DNA of 40,016 nucleotides from Armatimonadota bacterium (lineage in GTDB: Bacteria > Armatimonadota > JAAZEB01). Positions 10,406 through 19,655 of the stretch are shown in pieces. The notes below the pieces were generated by a model. It was not told the DNA's origin. It saw only the letters and a program-made list of their open reading frames with translations, and ran no database searches. The position numbers were made by a program, and so were the translations under genes. Numbering within the stretch: position 1 is the first letter of the stretch; the number at the start of each line of letters is the position of its first letter. The stretch lies in contig JACQGM010000334.1 in the NCBI GenBank assembly GCA_016199585.1, forward strand, positions 1 through 40,016, given 5' to 3'.

Positions 10406-12367
10406 CTATGCCACCAGCGCCACCATTCCCTCTGCCGCCATCACGCGCAGGTACTCCACCACGGTGGGCAGGGCGATGGCGCCGCCGTGCTGGAGGCGCT
10501 CCCAGACCTCGCGGGCGGTGCGGCGGCCATCAATCCACTGCCAGACGCGGGCAGTGTCCGCGGCCCCTCCCGGGGCGGAGAGGCGGAGGCGAGCGTTGCC
10601 GGAGAGGAGGGCCGCGCCGGGGACACGCCAGCGCAGCCGGCGGGCCACGATCTCCTCGCCGGGCACCGAGGCCACCCGGGCGACCGCCGGAAGATCGGCG
10701 TCGGGCGCCAGGATCTTCGCCACGAGCGCCGCTTCGCGCTCGGCCGCGGCCCGCACGTCCTGCGCCAGGGCGCGGAGTTCGGCCGCCAGGGCGCCATCGT
10801 CCGGGGCGAAGCACGCCGCCTGCGCGACGGCATCCTGCCCCTGCAGGCCGAGGTGCCGCACCAGCGAAACCAGGTCGGCGGCGCCCGAGCCCTGTGCCAG
10901 CACGGCGGTGGCGCCGTCGCTCACGCTCTGCGAGATGCGCCGCTTCCAGTCCTGGGCAGCCAGGAGGCCGAGCCAGCGCGACTGCGGGGCGCCGGCCGTG
11001 GCGAGGAGATGGAGGTAGGTGCCGACGACCGCGCCGACGCGCCCGAGCGTGTCGCGGCTCATCTGGTCGGGCGTATCCTGCGAGCTGTGGTAGAACCGAT
11101 CCGGCCACCCGGAGAGCTGGGGCGTGGGGATGCCGAAGAAGCCGTCGGAGATGAAGGCGTCGTTGCCCCAGAAGGGCGCGGTGCGCCAGGGGAAGACGGC
11201 GTAGTTGTCACTGCTGAAGCGCGATGCCGGCTCGGCCGCCACCGCGCCGAGGAGCGTCTCGATGAGGGCATCCGTAAAGGAAGCAGCCTGCTCCCGCGCC
11301 CGGTAGAGGACCATCTGGCCGCCGCAGACGGCGAAGTCCTGCCCCACCGAGTCGAGGCAGACGGCCGCGACGACGTTGGAGAGACGGTCCCGGTGGGCAT
11401 CGAGATACGGAACGAAGCCACCCACCTCGACGGCGTGCATGAAGCGGAGGGTGCGCCGCGGGGGCGGGAGCTTGCCCGAGGCCGTGAGAACGGCCAGCGT
11501 GCGCGCCAGCTCCAGGCTGAGGCAGCACCCCGACGCGTTGTCGCGGGCGCCCGGCTCCGAGAGGTGCGCGAGGACCCAAACCTCCTCGTCGGCCAGATCG
11601 GTGCCCGGGAGCGCGGCGTGAACGAAGTCGGAGCTCCCCTCTCGCAGCTCGGCATCCACCACGGCGCGGAGAAGCACCGGCTCGGGGGAGCGGGCGATGA
11701 GCTGGCGGAGGCGCCGGCCCTGACGCGGGGAGAGGTTGAACCCGAAGAGGGGCGTCTCGTCCCGCCGCCCGGCGAAGATGCTCCACATCACCAGGTCGGG
11801 CGCGTCCTCGGGCTCGCGCACGGGGGGATAGGAGACGAGCCAAGGCGGGCTGATGCCGTCGGAGAGAACGCCGAGAGCGCCGCCCTTGCGCGCGGCCGCC
11901 TCGGTGATCATCGCGGGCTGGTCCACCAGGAGGAGCTTGCCCCTGAACTCGCCCGGCGCCACGTCCGCCTCGGTGAGCGGGGCGCTGCGCACCACCACCG
12001 GGGCGCAGATGCCTTCCGGGGGAGTGCCGGTGCTGTTGGACACCAGGGAGAGCGGCTCGTCCCGGTAACGGCAGATGACGCCCGCCGCCGACGCGGGGGC
12101 CACAATCGCCAGCGAGGCGTCGCGCGCCCGCCACTCCAGGGGGTTGCGGCGGCCATCGAGGAACTCGGTGCGGTCGTCGGCCGGGTAAGGGATCATCTCG
12201 GCCTCGGCGGCGCCGTTCTCGCGGTAGCGCTCCACCAGCAGCCCGCCGGCCTTCCGCATCCCCGGACCCGGCACCGTGCAGCGGCAGGCCCAGTGGTTGG
12301 CGATGTCTCTCAGGCAGAGCCCGAGGTTCAACTCGTCAGTGATGGCATTCAGGATCGGGCGGTACAT
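10406..12367 (-). CDS. M28-like aminopeptidase with PA-type region and a C-terminal winged-helix-like tail
   Basis: DNASGCCLSLELARTLA, VCLDSVGQD and FYHSSQDTPDQMS fit M28-type co-catalytic metallopeptidases. Start ATG at 12367 with GGGAGGAAACTG upstream. Confidence 0.65.
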   Translation of the reverse strand: MYRPILNAITDELNLGLCLRDIANHWACRCTVPGPGMRKAGGLLVERYRENGAAEAEMIPYPADDRTEFLDGRRNPLEWRARDASLAIVAPASAAGVICRYRDEPLSLVSNSTGTPPEGICAPVVVRSAPLTEADVAPGEFRGKLLLVDQPAMITEAAARKGGALGVLSDGISPPWLVSYPPVREPEDAPDLVMWSIFAGRRDETPLFGFNLSPRQGRRLRQLIARSPEPVLLRAVVDAELREGSSDFVHAALPGTDLADEEVWVLAHLSEPGARDNASGCCLSLELARTLAVLTASGKLPPPRRTLRFMHAVEVGGFVPYLDAHRDRLSNVVAAVCLDSVGQDFAVCGGQMVLYRAREQAASFTDALIETLLGAVAAEPASRFSSDNYAVFPWRTAPFWGNDAFISDGFFGIPTPQLSGWPDRFYHSSQDTPDQMSRDTLGRVGAVVGTYLHLLATAGAPQSRWLGLLAAQDWKRRISQSVSDGATAVLAQGSGAADLVSLVRHLGLQGQDAVAQAACFAPDDGALAAELRALAQDVRAAAEREAALVAKILAPDADLPAVARVASVPGEEIVARRLRWRVPGAALLSGNARLRLSAPGGAADTARVWQWIDGRRTAREVWERLQHGGAIALPTVVEYLRVMAAEGMVALVA

Positions 12368-12391
12368 CAGTTTCCTCCCGGGAAGACCCGT

Positions 12392-12464
12392 GTAGGGGCG
12401 AACCGCGTGTTCGCCCGGCCGGCGTGGAGAGAACAGGCAGGGGGAACACGCGGTTCGCCCCTAC
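12392..12464. repeat. Perfect 21-bp inverted repeat hairpin (family A, copy 1)
   Basis: GTAGGGGCGAACCGCGTGTTC (12392-12412) / GAACACGCGGTTCGCCCCTAC (12444-12464). Confidence 0.95.
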
Positions 12465-12527
12465 AGGAGCGGCTCTTGCCGACCATCAAAGAACCTTCGG
12501 CACCCGGGATCCCGTCTCCTGCCCCGG

Positions 12528-13511
12528 TCAGGCGTATTCCCGCGCCACGGCGATGAAGGCGTGGATGTTCTCCGGGGGCGTGTTCCGGCACAGCTCCACC
12601 ATGATCGCCCGCGCGCCGCGGGCGACGGCATCCTCGTAGGCGCGGCGGATGCTCTCCGGCGTCCCCTGCGCCATCTCCGCCACGGTCTTCAGGTTCCAGG
12701 TGAAGGGGAGACCGGGGGCGGCGCCGCGGATATCCTCGATGGTGAGATACTGGTCCTGGCCCGGATCGAACGAAGTGACGCCCAGCTCGAGCAGGAAGGG
12801 GAGGTGCCCGGGGCGGAGGAGCTCGCTGTGGTGGCCGCGCGGCCCCTCGCCGAAAGCGTGGTATATCCGCCGGTAGTAGGGCATCACGAACTCGGGCCAC
12901 ATCGCGGGGGAGATGAGGCCGGCGAAGTCGTCGGCGATCCCGGTGCCCCGGTCGGTCGGGGCGCCATTGAAGCGGCGCACCTGGCGTGAGAAGCGGATGA
13001 TGCTCTCCGTGACCACGTCGAGGAGATGGTGGGCGGCCTGCGGGTTCTCGTAGAGGTCGAGGAAGAAGTCCTGGCCGCGCAGGAGCTTGGCGGTGGTGAT
13101 CGGCCCCTCCAGGCCGGAGCCGAGGGGGACGCGCTGCTCGTCGCCGGCGCGCGCCTGCACCCAGCGCTGCAGCGCCACGAAAGGACGCATCGGCGGGGTG
13201 TCCAGGTAATCCTCGGGGATGGCGAGGGAGAAGACATCTTCGGGCCGGCGCAGGGCGTGGCCGACGACCTGCGGCATGTGGTCCTCGGGGTAGACCAGCT
13301 CCGCCCCGAGCGCGGCGGCGCCGACGTAGGCGGGCACCTCCGCCGAGGGCCGGCCCCCGCCGATGCCGAAGAGATCCCGCAGGCGCCCGCGGCCCACCTC
13401 TTTCGTCCGCCACTGCGTCTCGGGATCCAGGTAGTAGGCGCCGAGCTTCGTGCCGGCGTACTCGGTGGTGACCTCCGCGGGCACCGCCACGCTCCAGCGG
13501 ACTCCTGCCAT
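12528..13511 (-). CDS. URO-D/MtaA-like family protein, variant metal-site motif (HHSELL)
   Basis: ATG at 13511 preceded by AGAGGAGAGACGGA. Overall URO-D pattern: GLEGPITTAKLLRGQDFFLDLYENP...ELGVTSFDPGQDQYLTIEDI. Confidence 0.7.
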   Translation of the reverse strand: MAGVRWSVAVPAEVTTEYAGTKLGAYYLDPETQWRTKEVGRGRLRDLFGIGGGRPSAEVPAYVGAAALGAELVYPEDHMPQVVGHALRRPEDVFSLAIPEDYLDTPPMRPFVALQRWVQARAGDEQRVPLGSGLEGPITTAKLLRGQDFFLDLYENPQAAHHLLDVVTESIIRFSRQVRRFNGAPTDRGTGIADDFAGLISPAMWPEFVMPYYRRIYHAFGEGPRGHHSELLRPGHLPFLLELGVTSFDPGQDQYLTIEDIRGAAPGLPFTWNLKTVAEMAQGTPESIRRAYEDAVARGARAIMVELCRNTPPENIHAFIAVAREYA

Positions 13512-13600
13512 TCCGTCTCTCCTCTGCCACGGAACCTCGCCGGCCAAGCAGGATGGCGGATTGAGAGGGCAGATCGCACACCCCCGTGACGAAACCGGGC

Positions 13601-13679
13601 CGTGTAGGGGCGGACCGCGTGTCCACCCGGCACCGCGAGTGCGCCACACCCGGGCGGACACGCGGTCCGCCCCTACACG
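13601..13679. repeat. Perfect 24-bp inverted repeat hairpin (family A, copy 2)
   Basis: CGTGTAGGGGCGGACCGCGTGTCC (13601-13624) / GGACACGCGGTCCGCCCCTACACG (13656-13679). Confidence 0.95.
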
Positions 13680-13708
13680 AAAGCTGCCCCCTCCCTCCAC
13701 CGACCTGC

Positions 13709-14992
13709 TCAGAGCAAATGCCGGTAGTTCTCCGCCACCTTGGTGATCGCCGTCGCCACCTGGGCGATGAGGCCGGGCGCCGGCTCGATCCAGCCGCGAA
13801 GAGAGAGCACACGCCCCGACAGCGCCTCGGATACGGGGAAGTCGCCTTCACGGTAGCGGGGCAGCGGCACGTTGGCGGGGCCGGGATGACCCTTGCCCCA
13901 CAGACCCGGCAGGTCCTGCGTGAAAAGAGAGCGCCGGTACTCGGCGTGTCCGGGCCGGCCGCTGTGCATCGGCACACCCTCGGCGTTGAGCGCCTGGCAC
14001 AGCCGCTCGGCCGGGAGACCGCCGAAGGCCGCCGGATCGTAGAGGAGCTTCAGGCCCCCGTACAGCTCGGTGCCCTTCGCCTTGGGGTAGTTGTGGACGA
14101 ACTCGATGCCGGGGGTGCCCTGGATCCGCTCCCTGAGCTCGTCGCGCGCGGCGGCGAACTTGGTGAGGCGCTCGGGCAGCGTCTTCAGCGATACCCTGGC
14201 GATGGCGAGCGCCAGCGGGTGGGCGCGCCACTTCCAGCCGAGGAGCTGCTCCTCGAGCTGGCTGTAGACGGGGCTCGTCAGCTCCTTGCGGACACCGGAG
14301 CGGTGCAGGTGGCAGTAGACCAAGGCGCGCTCGTACAGTTCCCGGTCGTTCGTAGCGACGATGCCGCCCTCACCGGCCGACACCGGCTTGCCGCCGGGGC
14401 AGGCTCCCTGGAGGCTGAAGGCCGCGATGTGCCCCACGTTCCCGATCTTCACGCCGCCCCACTCGCTCCCGGCGGCGTGGGCGGCGTCCTCCACCAGCAC
14501 CAGGTCGTGCTTCTCGCAGAGCGCCAGGAGGGCGTCCATGTCGCAGGGGCGCCCGGCGGAATGGATCGGGTTGATCACCCGCGTCCTGGGCGTGATCCGT
14601 TTGGCGATGTCGGCGGGGTCCGCCAGGAGTGTCTCGGGGTCCAGCTCGCAGAAGACGGGAGTAGCGCCCATGTGCAGCGCCCCGGCGTAGCTGCCGAGGT
14701 AGCCGAAGGCCGGATGGATGAACTCGTCCCCCGCCCCCAGGCCGGCCGCGAAGAAGCCGCTCGCCAGCGCCGTGTGGCCGTGACTGGTGGCCAACACGTA
14801 CTTGCACCCGATGTACTCCTTGAACTCCTCCTCAAACTGCTTCGGCAAGCCGGAGCCCGAGCCGGTGAGGACGCCCTCGTCAATGAGCGCGCACACCGCG
14901 GCTTTCTCCTCTTCCACGCGCCGCCGCCATCCCTCGGCCGTACTGACCGTGACGGCGGGCGCGCCGCCATGGATCGCCAGTGCTTGTGCCAT
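13709..14992 (-). CDS. DegT/DnrJ/EryC1/StrS-family PLP-dependent aminotransferase
   Basis: TSHGHTALASGFFAAGLGAGDEFIHPAFGYLGS, VEDAAHAAGSEW and GKPVSAGEGGIVATND (Schiff-base Lys before GEGG). ATG at 14992 with GGAG upstream. Confidence 0.9.
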   Translation of the reverse strand: MAQALAIHGGAPAVTVSTAEGWRRRVEEEKAAVCALIDEGVLTGSGSGLPKQFEEEFKEYIGCKYVLATSHGHTALASGFFAAGLGAGDEFIHPAFGYLGSYAGALHMGATPVFCELDPETLLADPADIAKRITPRTRVINPIHSAGRPCDMDALLALCEKHDLVLVEDAAHAAGSEWGGVKIGNVGHIAAFSLQGACPGGKPVSAGEGGIVATNDRELYERALVYCHLHRSGVRKELTSPVYSQLEEQLLGWKWRAHPLALAIARVSLKTLPERLTKFAAARDELRERIQGTPGIEFVHNYPKAKGTELYGGLKLLYDPAAFGGLPAERLCQALNAEGVPMHSGRPGHAEYRRSLFTQDLPGLWGKGHPGPANVPLPRYREGDFPVSEALSGRVLSLRGWIEPAPGLIAQVATAITKVAENYRHLL

Positions 14993-15076
14993 CACTTCTG
15001 CTCCAATCCCCGGGGTGCCCTCACCCGGCCGCCCGCGCACGGCGGCCCGTCGGCGTGGAGGCGTGGGTCCACCGGA

Positions 15077-15112
15077 AGCTCTCTCCTGGAACCGGGTTCC
15101 ACCCGGAGAGCT
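15077..15112. promoter_or_regulatory. Nested inverted repeat in the leader of the DegT-family gene
   Basis: AGCTCTC (15077-15083) / GAGAGCT (15106-15112), enclosing the odd palindrome TGGAACC-G-GGTTCCA (15087-15101). Confidence 0.5.
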
Positions 15113-15450
15113 CGTTTCCTTCTCGAACGAAGCCGGGGAGCCGGAGGCCGGGGGCGGATGGGCATCACGATGGCACCAACCGCAGTCCGTAGACTATGGG
15201 ACAGCGGCCAACTCTGGATACGCGGGCAGACCGGCAAGGGCGGTCATCCCCGACTCGCTCTCCTCCTCGATGCGGAAGGGAAGCATCCCTTATTTGAACA
15301 GCCCCAGCTTCTCACGCCCAGTGATCCTCTGCTCGACACTCAGGGGGGCCGTTGCGGCATGGGGCTGCTCGCCGCCGCCAAGCGCTTCTGATGGCGAACC
15401 GAGGATGCCCCCTCCTGCGCTCGGCAGGGAGGGGATCGCAGACGTGCATT

Positions 15451-15615
15451 CGTAAGAGTTCAGGATGTATGATTACGGCACACCGCTTACGGGCGCAGAC
15501 GGAGCAGCGCCCCTACGAATAGGGGCTGCGATCCGTTGGACCACCACACGTAGGGGCCGTCCTCTGTGCCGGCCCGCTCCCTGCAAATCGTACTCACACA
15601 TCCTGAGCTCTTACG
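15451..15615. mobile_element. MITE-like non-autonomous element, 165 bp, 27-bp TIRs, 6-bp target-site duplication
   Basis: CGTAAGAGTTCAGGATGTATGATTACG (15451-15477) versus reverse complement of 15589-15615, CGTAAGAGCTCAGGATGTGTGAGTACG: 24/27 identical. Flanking direct repeats TGCATT at 15445-15450 and 15616-15621. No coding capacity. Confidence 0.75.
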
Positions 15616-15629
15616 TGCATTCTGGGGGC

Positions 15630-15658
15630 TTGACAGTCATATTTATTAGTGGTATCAT
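15630..15658 (+). promoter_or_regulatory. Consensus sigma70 promoter (TTGACA-N17-TATCAT)
   Basis: TTGACA at 15630-15635, 17-nt spacer, TATCAT at 15653-15658, in an AT-rich patch upstream of the methyltransferase-kinase gene. Confidence 0.7.
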
Positions 15659-15835
15659 AATATAACTTAATATATGCCTTGAGCGGTGACCGGGTGCCTC
15701 TCCCCTGTGCCCAAGGCGCCTACCGGAATCGCACTCAGTCGCTTGCTCATCCGATCATGTGGCAGGCGGCATGACCACCGTGGGGGAAGCCTGCGTGACT
15801 GGCAGTGATCAACTTCTGGACTGCGAGGCTTCTTG

Positions 15836-17416
15836 ATGATCCGGAAACTCATTCATCCTTCGCTTGTGTCTTCTCGCTACTTCAGGAGGGCTTTCAATCT
15901 CATTCGCAAAGCAAGGGCCATCATCATCGGAAAAGGCAGATCGGTTGTGTCTTTGAAGCAGGCGCAAGCCGACCCTGACGAACAGGCTCAGGACGGAACC
16001 GATGGTATCGCGACCCTGCGGAACGCCTTGTCCGAAGTAGAGTTCTATCAACCGCTCTACAGGCTGGACCAAGCTTTGTTCACTTCCGCGATGCCGCGGC
16101 GCCCTTGCCTGGACCGTGCCGACGCGATCTTGAACGCGTGCGGGGGAAACGTCGCAGGAACCAGGTTCCTGGACGTGGGTTCCTCCCTCGGTTTCTTCTC
16201 GTTCTACCTGGCGGATCGCGGCGCGCAAGTCATGGGATTGGAGAACAACGAGGGGAATCTTCGGGTGGCGCAGCTTGTGAAGTCGCTCGTGGGATTGAAC
16301 CCGGAGTTCATGGCCGGCGCGCTCGACCAGCGTTTTGTTGACCAACTGCCGGATGATCGCTTCGAATGCGCCCTGCTCCTGAGCGTATTGCACCATATTG
16401 TCCACTATCGTGGGATACCGTTCACCCAGGTCCTCTTGAGGAAGCTGCTGCGGAAGATTCCGGTGCTGTTTGTGGAACTGGCCTTGAAGGATGAGAAGGC
16501 GGACGTTTTCTGGAGGCCTGCGCAGCCGGATGACCCATTGGCGTTGTTTGCGCTTTGCGAGAACGCGCAGATAGAGTTGTTGGGGGAGTTCCCCACGCAC
16601 TTGTCGGAAGCGAAGCGCCCGTTTTACAAGATCACCCGCGGGGGTACCTTCTACGTCAACCGGCGTCCTTACAACATCGAGAAGGTGTTTCACCGCGCGT
16701 ATCGCGATTCGCCGATTGGCGCGACGCGGACCTATTACCTGGCTCCCGGGGCGTTCATCAAGGCCTACCGGTTTGCGGAAGACAGCGACTTGGCGCGCTG
16801 CAACCAGGAACAGATCATCCGGGAGATCGCCAACTACACTTCCATCAGGCACAGCGGAGCGCAGCCCCGTTGTCTTCCACAAATGCTGGGCTTTGAGATA
16901 GGCGCCGGCCAAGCGTCCATTGTTCTGACACGCCTGGACGGGGAGTTGTTGTCCGACCGGCTGGGGCACCTCAGCCCGAGGGAACAAGCGCAAGTGCTGC
17001 AAGGCATCATTCGCGGCCTCGCGGAGCTCAGATCCCTCGGTCTGCACCATAATGACCTGCGCTGCTGGAACATCGTCGTGGGCGAAAGAGACGTATACCT
17101 GATTGACCTGGGGTTTGCTTCGGGAGTGCAGCTTGAGGAAACCAAGTCGGCCTTGTTGTGGCTCATGGCTGAGATGGCGCGGGCAAGGGTTCTAACCTAC
17201 GAGTACCCACGGCGCGGCGTGCCTCTGGCGGAAGCCGCCCAATACGGCCCGGTTTTCGAGGAGATTGCGGAGTGGCTCTTGCGCTCGCCCGACCCCGTTG
17301 ATCTGGACGCCTTGGACCACGAGATAGCGAGTAAGGTCAGGGTGCGCAGGCGGAACTCCTTCCGCCATGTGCCTTCTCCGTCGCTACGCGGCCATCTTCA
17401 CGGGAAATCACACTGA
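15836..17416 (+). CDS. WbdD-like bifunctional SAM methyltransferase-kinase
   Basis: N-terminal FLDVGSSLGFFSFYLADRGAQVMGLE (SAM-binding); C-terminal kinase-like FIKAYRF ... HHNDLRCWNIVV ... YLIDLGFAS. Start could be TTG 15833 or ATG 15836. Confidence 0.75.
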   Translation: MIRKLIHPSLVSSRYFRRAFNLIRKARAIIIGKGRSVVSLKQAQADPDEQAQDGTDGIATLRNALSEVEFYQPLYRLDQALFTSAMPRRPCLDRADAILNACGGNVAGTRFLDVGSSLGFFSFYLADRGAQVMGLENNEGNLRVAQLVKSLVGLNPEFMAGALDQRFVDQLPDDRFECALLLSVLHHIVHYRGIPFTQVLLRKLLRKIPVLFVELALKDEKADVFWRPAQPDDPLALFALCENAQIELLGEFPTHLSEAKRPFYKITRGGTFYVNRRPYNIEKVFHRAYRDSPIGATRTYYLAPGAFIKAYRFAEDSDLARCNQEQIIREIANYTSIRHSGAQPRCLPQMLGFEIGAGQASIVLTRLDGELLSDRLGHLSPREQAQVLQGIIRGLAELRSLGLHHNDLRCWNIVVGERDVYLIDLGFASGVQLEETKSALLWLMAEMARARVLTYEYPRRGVPLAEAAQYGPVFEEIAEWLLRSPDPVDLDALDHEIASKVRVRRRNSFRHVPSPSLRGHLHGKSH

Positions 17417-17597
17417 ACAAAGTGTTGGCAACAGCCTGACGGCATCATCGGGCTCCCGGCGACCGAGGGCGCGGGCAAGGAAGGCACGAAGTCGGCAGGC
17501 GCCGACTCGGCTTCCCAGTCCGCGTCGGCTCCTTGAGCGGCCTTTCATCCCCCTTCTTCGGTCGGCTACGCTTCCCCCGGCCCTCTCGCACACGCTC

Positions 17598-19655
17598 TCA
17601 ACCGGACGCGGCAATCACCTCCGGCCGCCAGTCAGCCGGGGCGCCCGCGCGGTGGGCCGCGGCCCGGTAGCCTTCGGTGAAGTCGCCGGGGGCGACCGGC
17701 TCGCCGCGGGCGTCGCAGGGCGCCTCGAAGCAGGTGGGGCGCGGCGCCAGGCAGGCTCCGAGCTCCGGGAGGTCGCAGTCGGGGAGCAAGCCCCAGGCCA
17801 TCCACTGCAGCCCGAAGCGGTCGCGGTTGTAGAGGCGCGTCTCCACCAGGCTGCGGTAGGAGGCGAGCATCCCGGCGAAATGGAGGTCGCTGAAGCCGGG
17901 CTCCAGGGCGGCAGCCAGGTAGCCGAGGATCGCCCCGGTGCCCACCCCCACCAGGCCGATGCGGGCCGCGTCCACGTCCGGGCGCGTGAGGAGGTAGTCG
18001 TAGCCCCGTAGGACGTCGAAGACCCGAAGGCCCAGCGTGGAGATGCCGAGCATCATCGCATCCGATGCGAGGCGGTACTCGTTGCCGGTGGGCGGCGTCG
18101 TCAACTCCGGCGCCACGGCGCCGGTCGCCCGGGCGTCGAAGACCAGGAGGCGATGGCCGGCGGCGAGGAGCCGCTCGAGGCGGGGGCGCTCCGCCGGGAT
18201 GTCGTTCGTGCCGTGCTCCAGGAGGACCAGGTCGGTCTGCGCCACGGTCTCCCCGGCGGGCGGGTGGATCATGACCGCGGCCGCGGCGATCTCCGGGGCG
18301 CTGAAGAAGTATATCTTCTCGCAGGGGTAGCCGTCCACCGTCTCCTCGTGGATGACGCGCGGATAGATTGTCCGGTATCGCCCCCCGGGCACGCCCAGGA
18401 TCGCGGCGAGACGGCTGCGCCGCTCCGGGGGCGAGAGAGGAGCGCGCTCTTTGCCGCGCGCAGCCATACGCTCGCGGCCCAGATCGAAGACCGTGCGGCT
18501 GTTAGGGAAGGCATCCAGCACCTTGCCGGTGGGCGTGACGTAGAGCGCCTCTTCCGTGAGGATGTCGCGCTCGATGGCTCGATAGCCGGAGTCCGTTCCG
18601 ACGAGGTGCTTCAGGAAGAAGCGCACCACCGCCTCACGCATCGGCGCCGGATAGGTGTGGCGCACCGGCGAGATGGAGAGCGCCAGCCGCTCCTCCGCCC
18701 CGTAGAGAGCCCACGCCGCGCGGGCGCGCTGCACGCTCTCGATGGTGCCCTCAATCGGGAAGAAGTCGTAGGCGGCGGCTCCCACAATCACCGGCTTGGG
18801 GGCCATCGCTCTCAGGTAGTCGTCGTGGTCCGGGCCGAAAGCGATGGCGCCGCGCACGATCTGCTCGCCATCCTGGGGCTGCCCCGTTTTCAGGTAGGTT
18901 TCCAGGGAGGTGACGAAGGTGCAGGGGGCGGCCGCGGCGAGGCGCGGCTCGGCGAGCATCAGGAAGCAGCTCTGCGTGCCGCCGCCGGAGTTGCCGGTCA
19001 CCGCGATGCGCGCGGGGTCCACCTCGGGGCGGCTGCAGAGGTAGTCCACGCTGCGGATGCCGTCCCAGATGAAGTTGCGGGCGACGCTGCCGCCGGTCAG
19101 GACGTGCTGGAGTCCGGAGTGAGTGTGCTCGGTGGTGCAGCCGCCGATGAGTCGCTGTTGGGTCGCCGGATCCCAGTACTGGAATCGCTCGCCCTGGCCG
19201 ATCGGGTCCATGAGGAGGGCGACGAAGCCGTTCTCGGCGAGACTGGCGCAGAGGGTCTGCTCCTCGAAGTAGGCCTTCCCCAGGTCGGTGTGGCCGATGA
19301 CGAAGAGCACGGCGGGCGCCGGCCGGGCCAGGCTCTTCGGCACGTAGAGCGAGGCGGTGACGTAGAACTCCGGCTGGCTCTGGTAGAGGGTCTTCTCGAT
19401 GGTGAAGGACCCGCGGTCAATCGTTCCGGTACAGGTTGCGCGCAGTGGGGTGCGCTCCTCGGGGAGACCCCCGATCGCCTCGAGGAATCGCTCGCGGACG
19501 CGGTCGCGGTACGCCTCGAAGTCCGCCCGTGTGGTCAGCGCCGCCTTCTCCCGCTCGCGCTCGCGGAAGCGCACCGTGGCCCGGCGCCGCAGGTCGGCAG
19601 CCATCTCGCCGCTCGCGCTGTGGTAACCATCCAGGCTCCGCTTGAAAGTCAGCAT
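17598..19655 (-). CDS. Alpha/beta-hydrolase, acetylxylan-esterase-like, with two hydrolase-like segments
   Basis: ATG at 19655 preceded by GGGAGGAA. IAVTGNSGGGTQS nucleophile elbow; second half VLLEHGTNDIPAERPRLERLL and IGLVGVGTGAILGYLAAAL. Confidence 0.7.
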   Translation of the reverse strand: MLTFKRSLDGYHSASGEMAADLRRRATVRFREREREKAALTTRADFEAYRDRVRERFLEAIGGLPEERTPLRATCTGTIDRGSFTIEKTLYQSQPEFYVTASLYVPKSLARPAPAVLFVIGHTDLGKAYFEEQTLCASLAENGFVALLMDPIGQGERFQYWDPATQQRLIGGCTTEHTHSGLQHVLTGGSVARNFIWDGIRSVDYLCSRPEVDPARIAVTGNSGGGTQSCFLMLAEPRLAAAAPCTFVTSLETYLKTGQPQDGEQIVRGAIAFGPDHDDYLRAMAPKPVIVGAAAYDFFPIEGTIESVQRARAAWALYGAEERLALSISPVRHTYPAPMREAVVRFFLKHLVGTDSGYRAIERDILTEEALYVTPTGKVLDAFPNSRTVFDLGRERMAARGKERAPLSPPERRSRLAAILGVPGGRYRTIYPRVIHEETVDGYPCEKIYFFSAPEIAAAAVMIHPPAGETVAQTDLVLLEHGTNDIPAERPRLERLLAAGHRLLVFDARATGAVAPELTTPPTGNEYRLASDAMMLGISTLGLRVFDVLRGYDYLLTRPDVDAARIGLVGVGTGAILGYLAAALEPGFSDLHFAGMLASYRSLVETRLYNRDRFGLQWMAWGLLPDCDLPELGACLAPRPTCFEAPCDARGEPVAPGDFTEGYRAAAHRAGAPADWRPEVIAASG

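Noticed and set aside
12392-13679. URO-D gene plus flanking hairpins as a composite transposon
   Set aside because: The hairpins are each self-contained palindromes, no target-site duplication is visible around either or both, and there is no transposase.
13586-15391. 601-aa plus-strand ORF
   Set aside because: Antisense to the DegT-family aminotransferase; no recognisable motifs.
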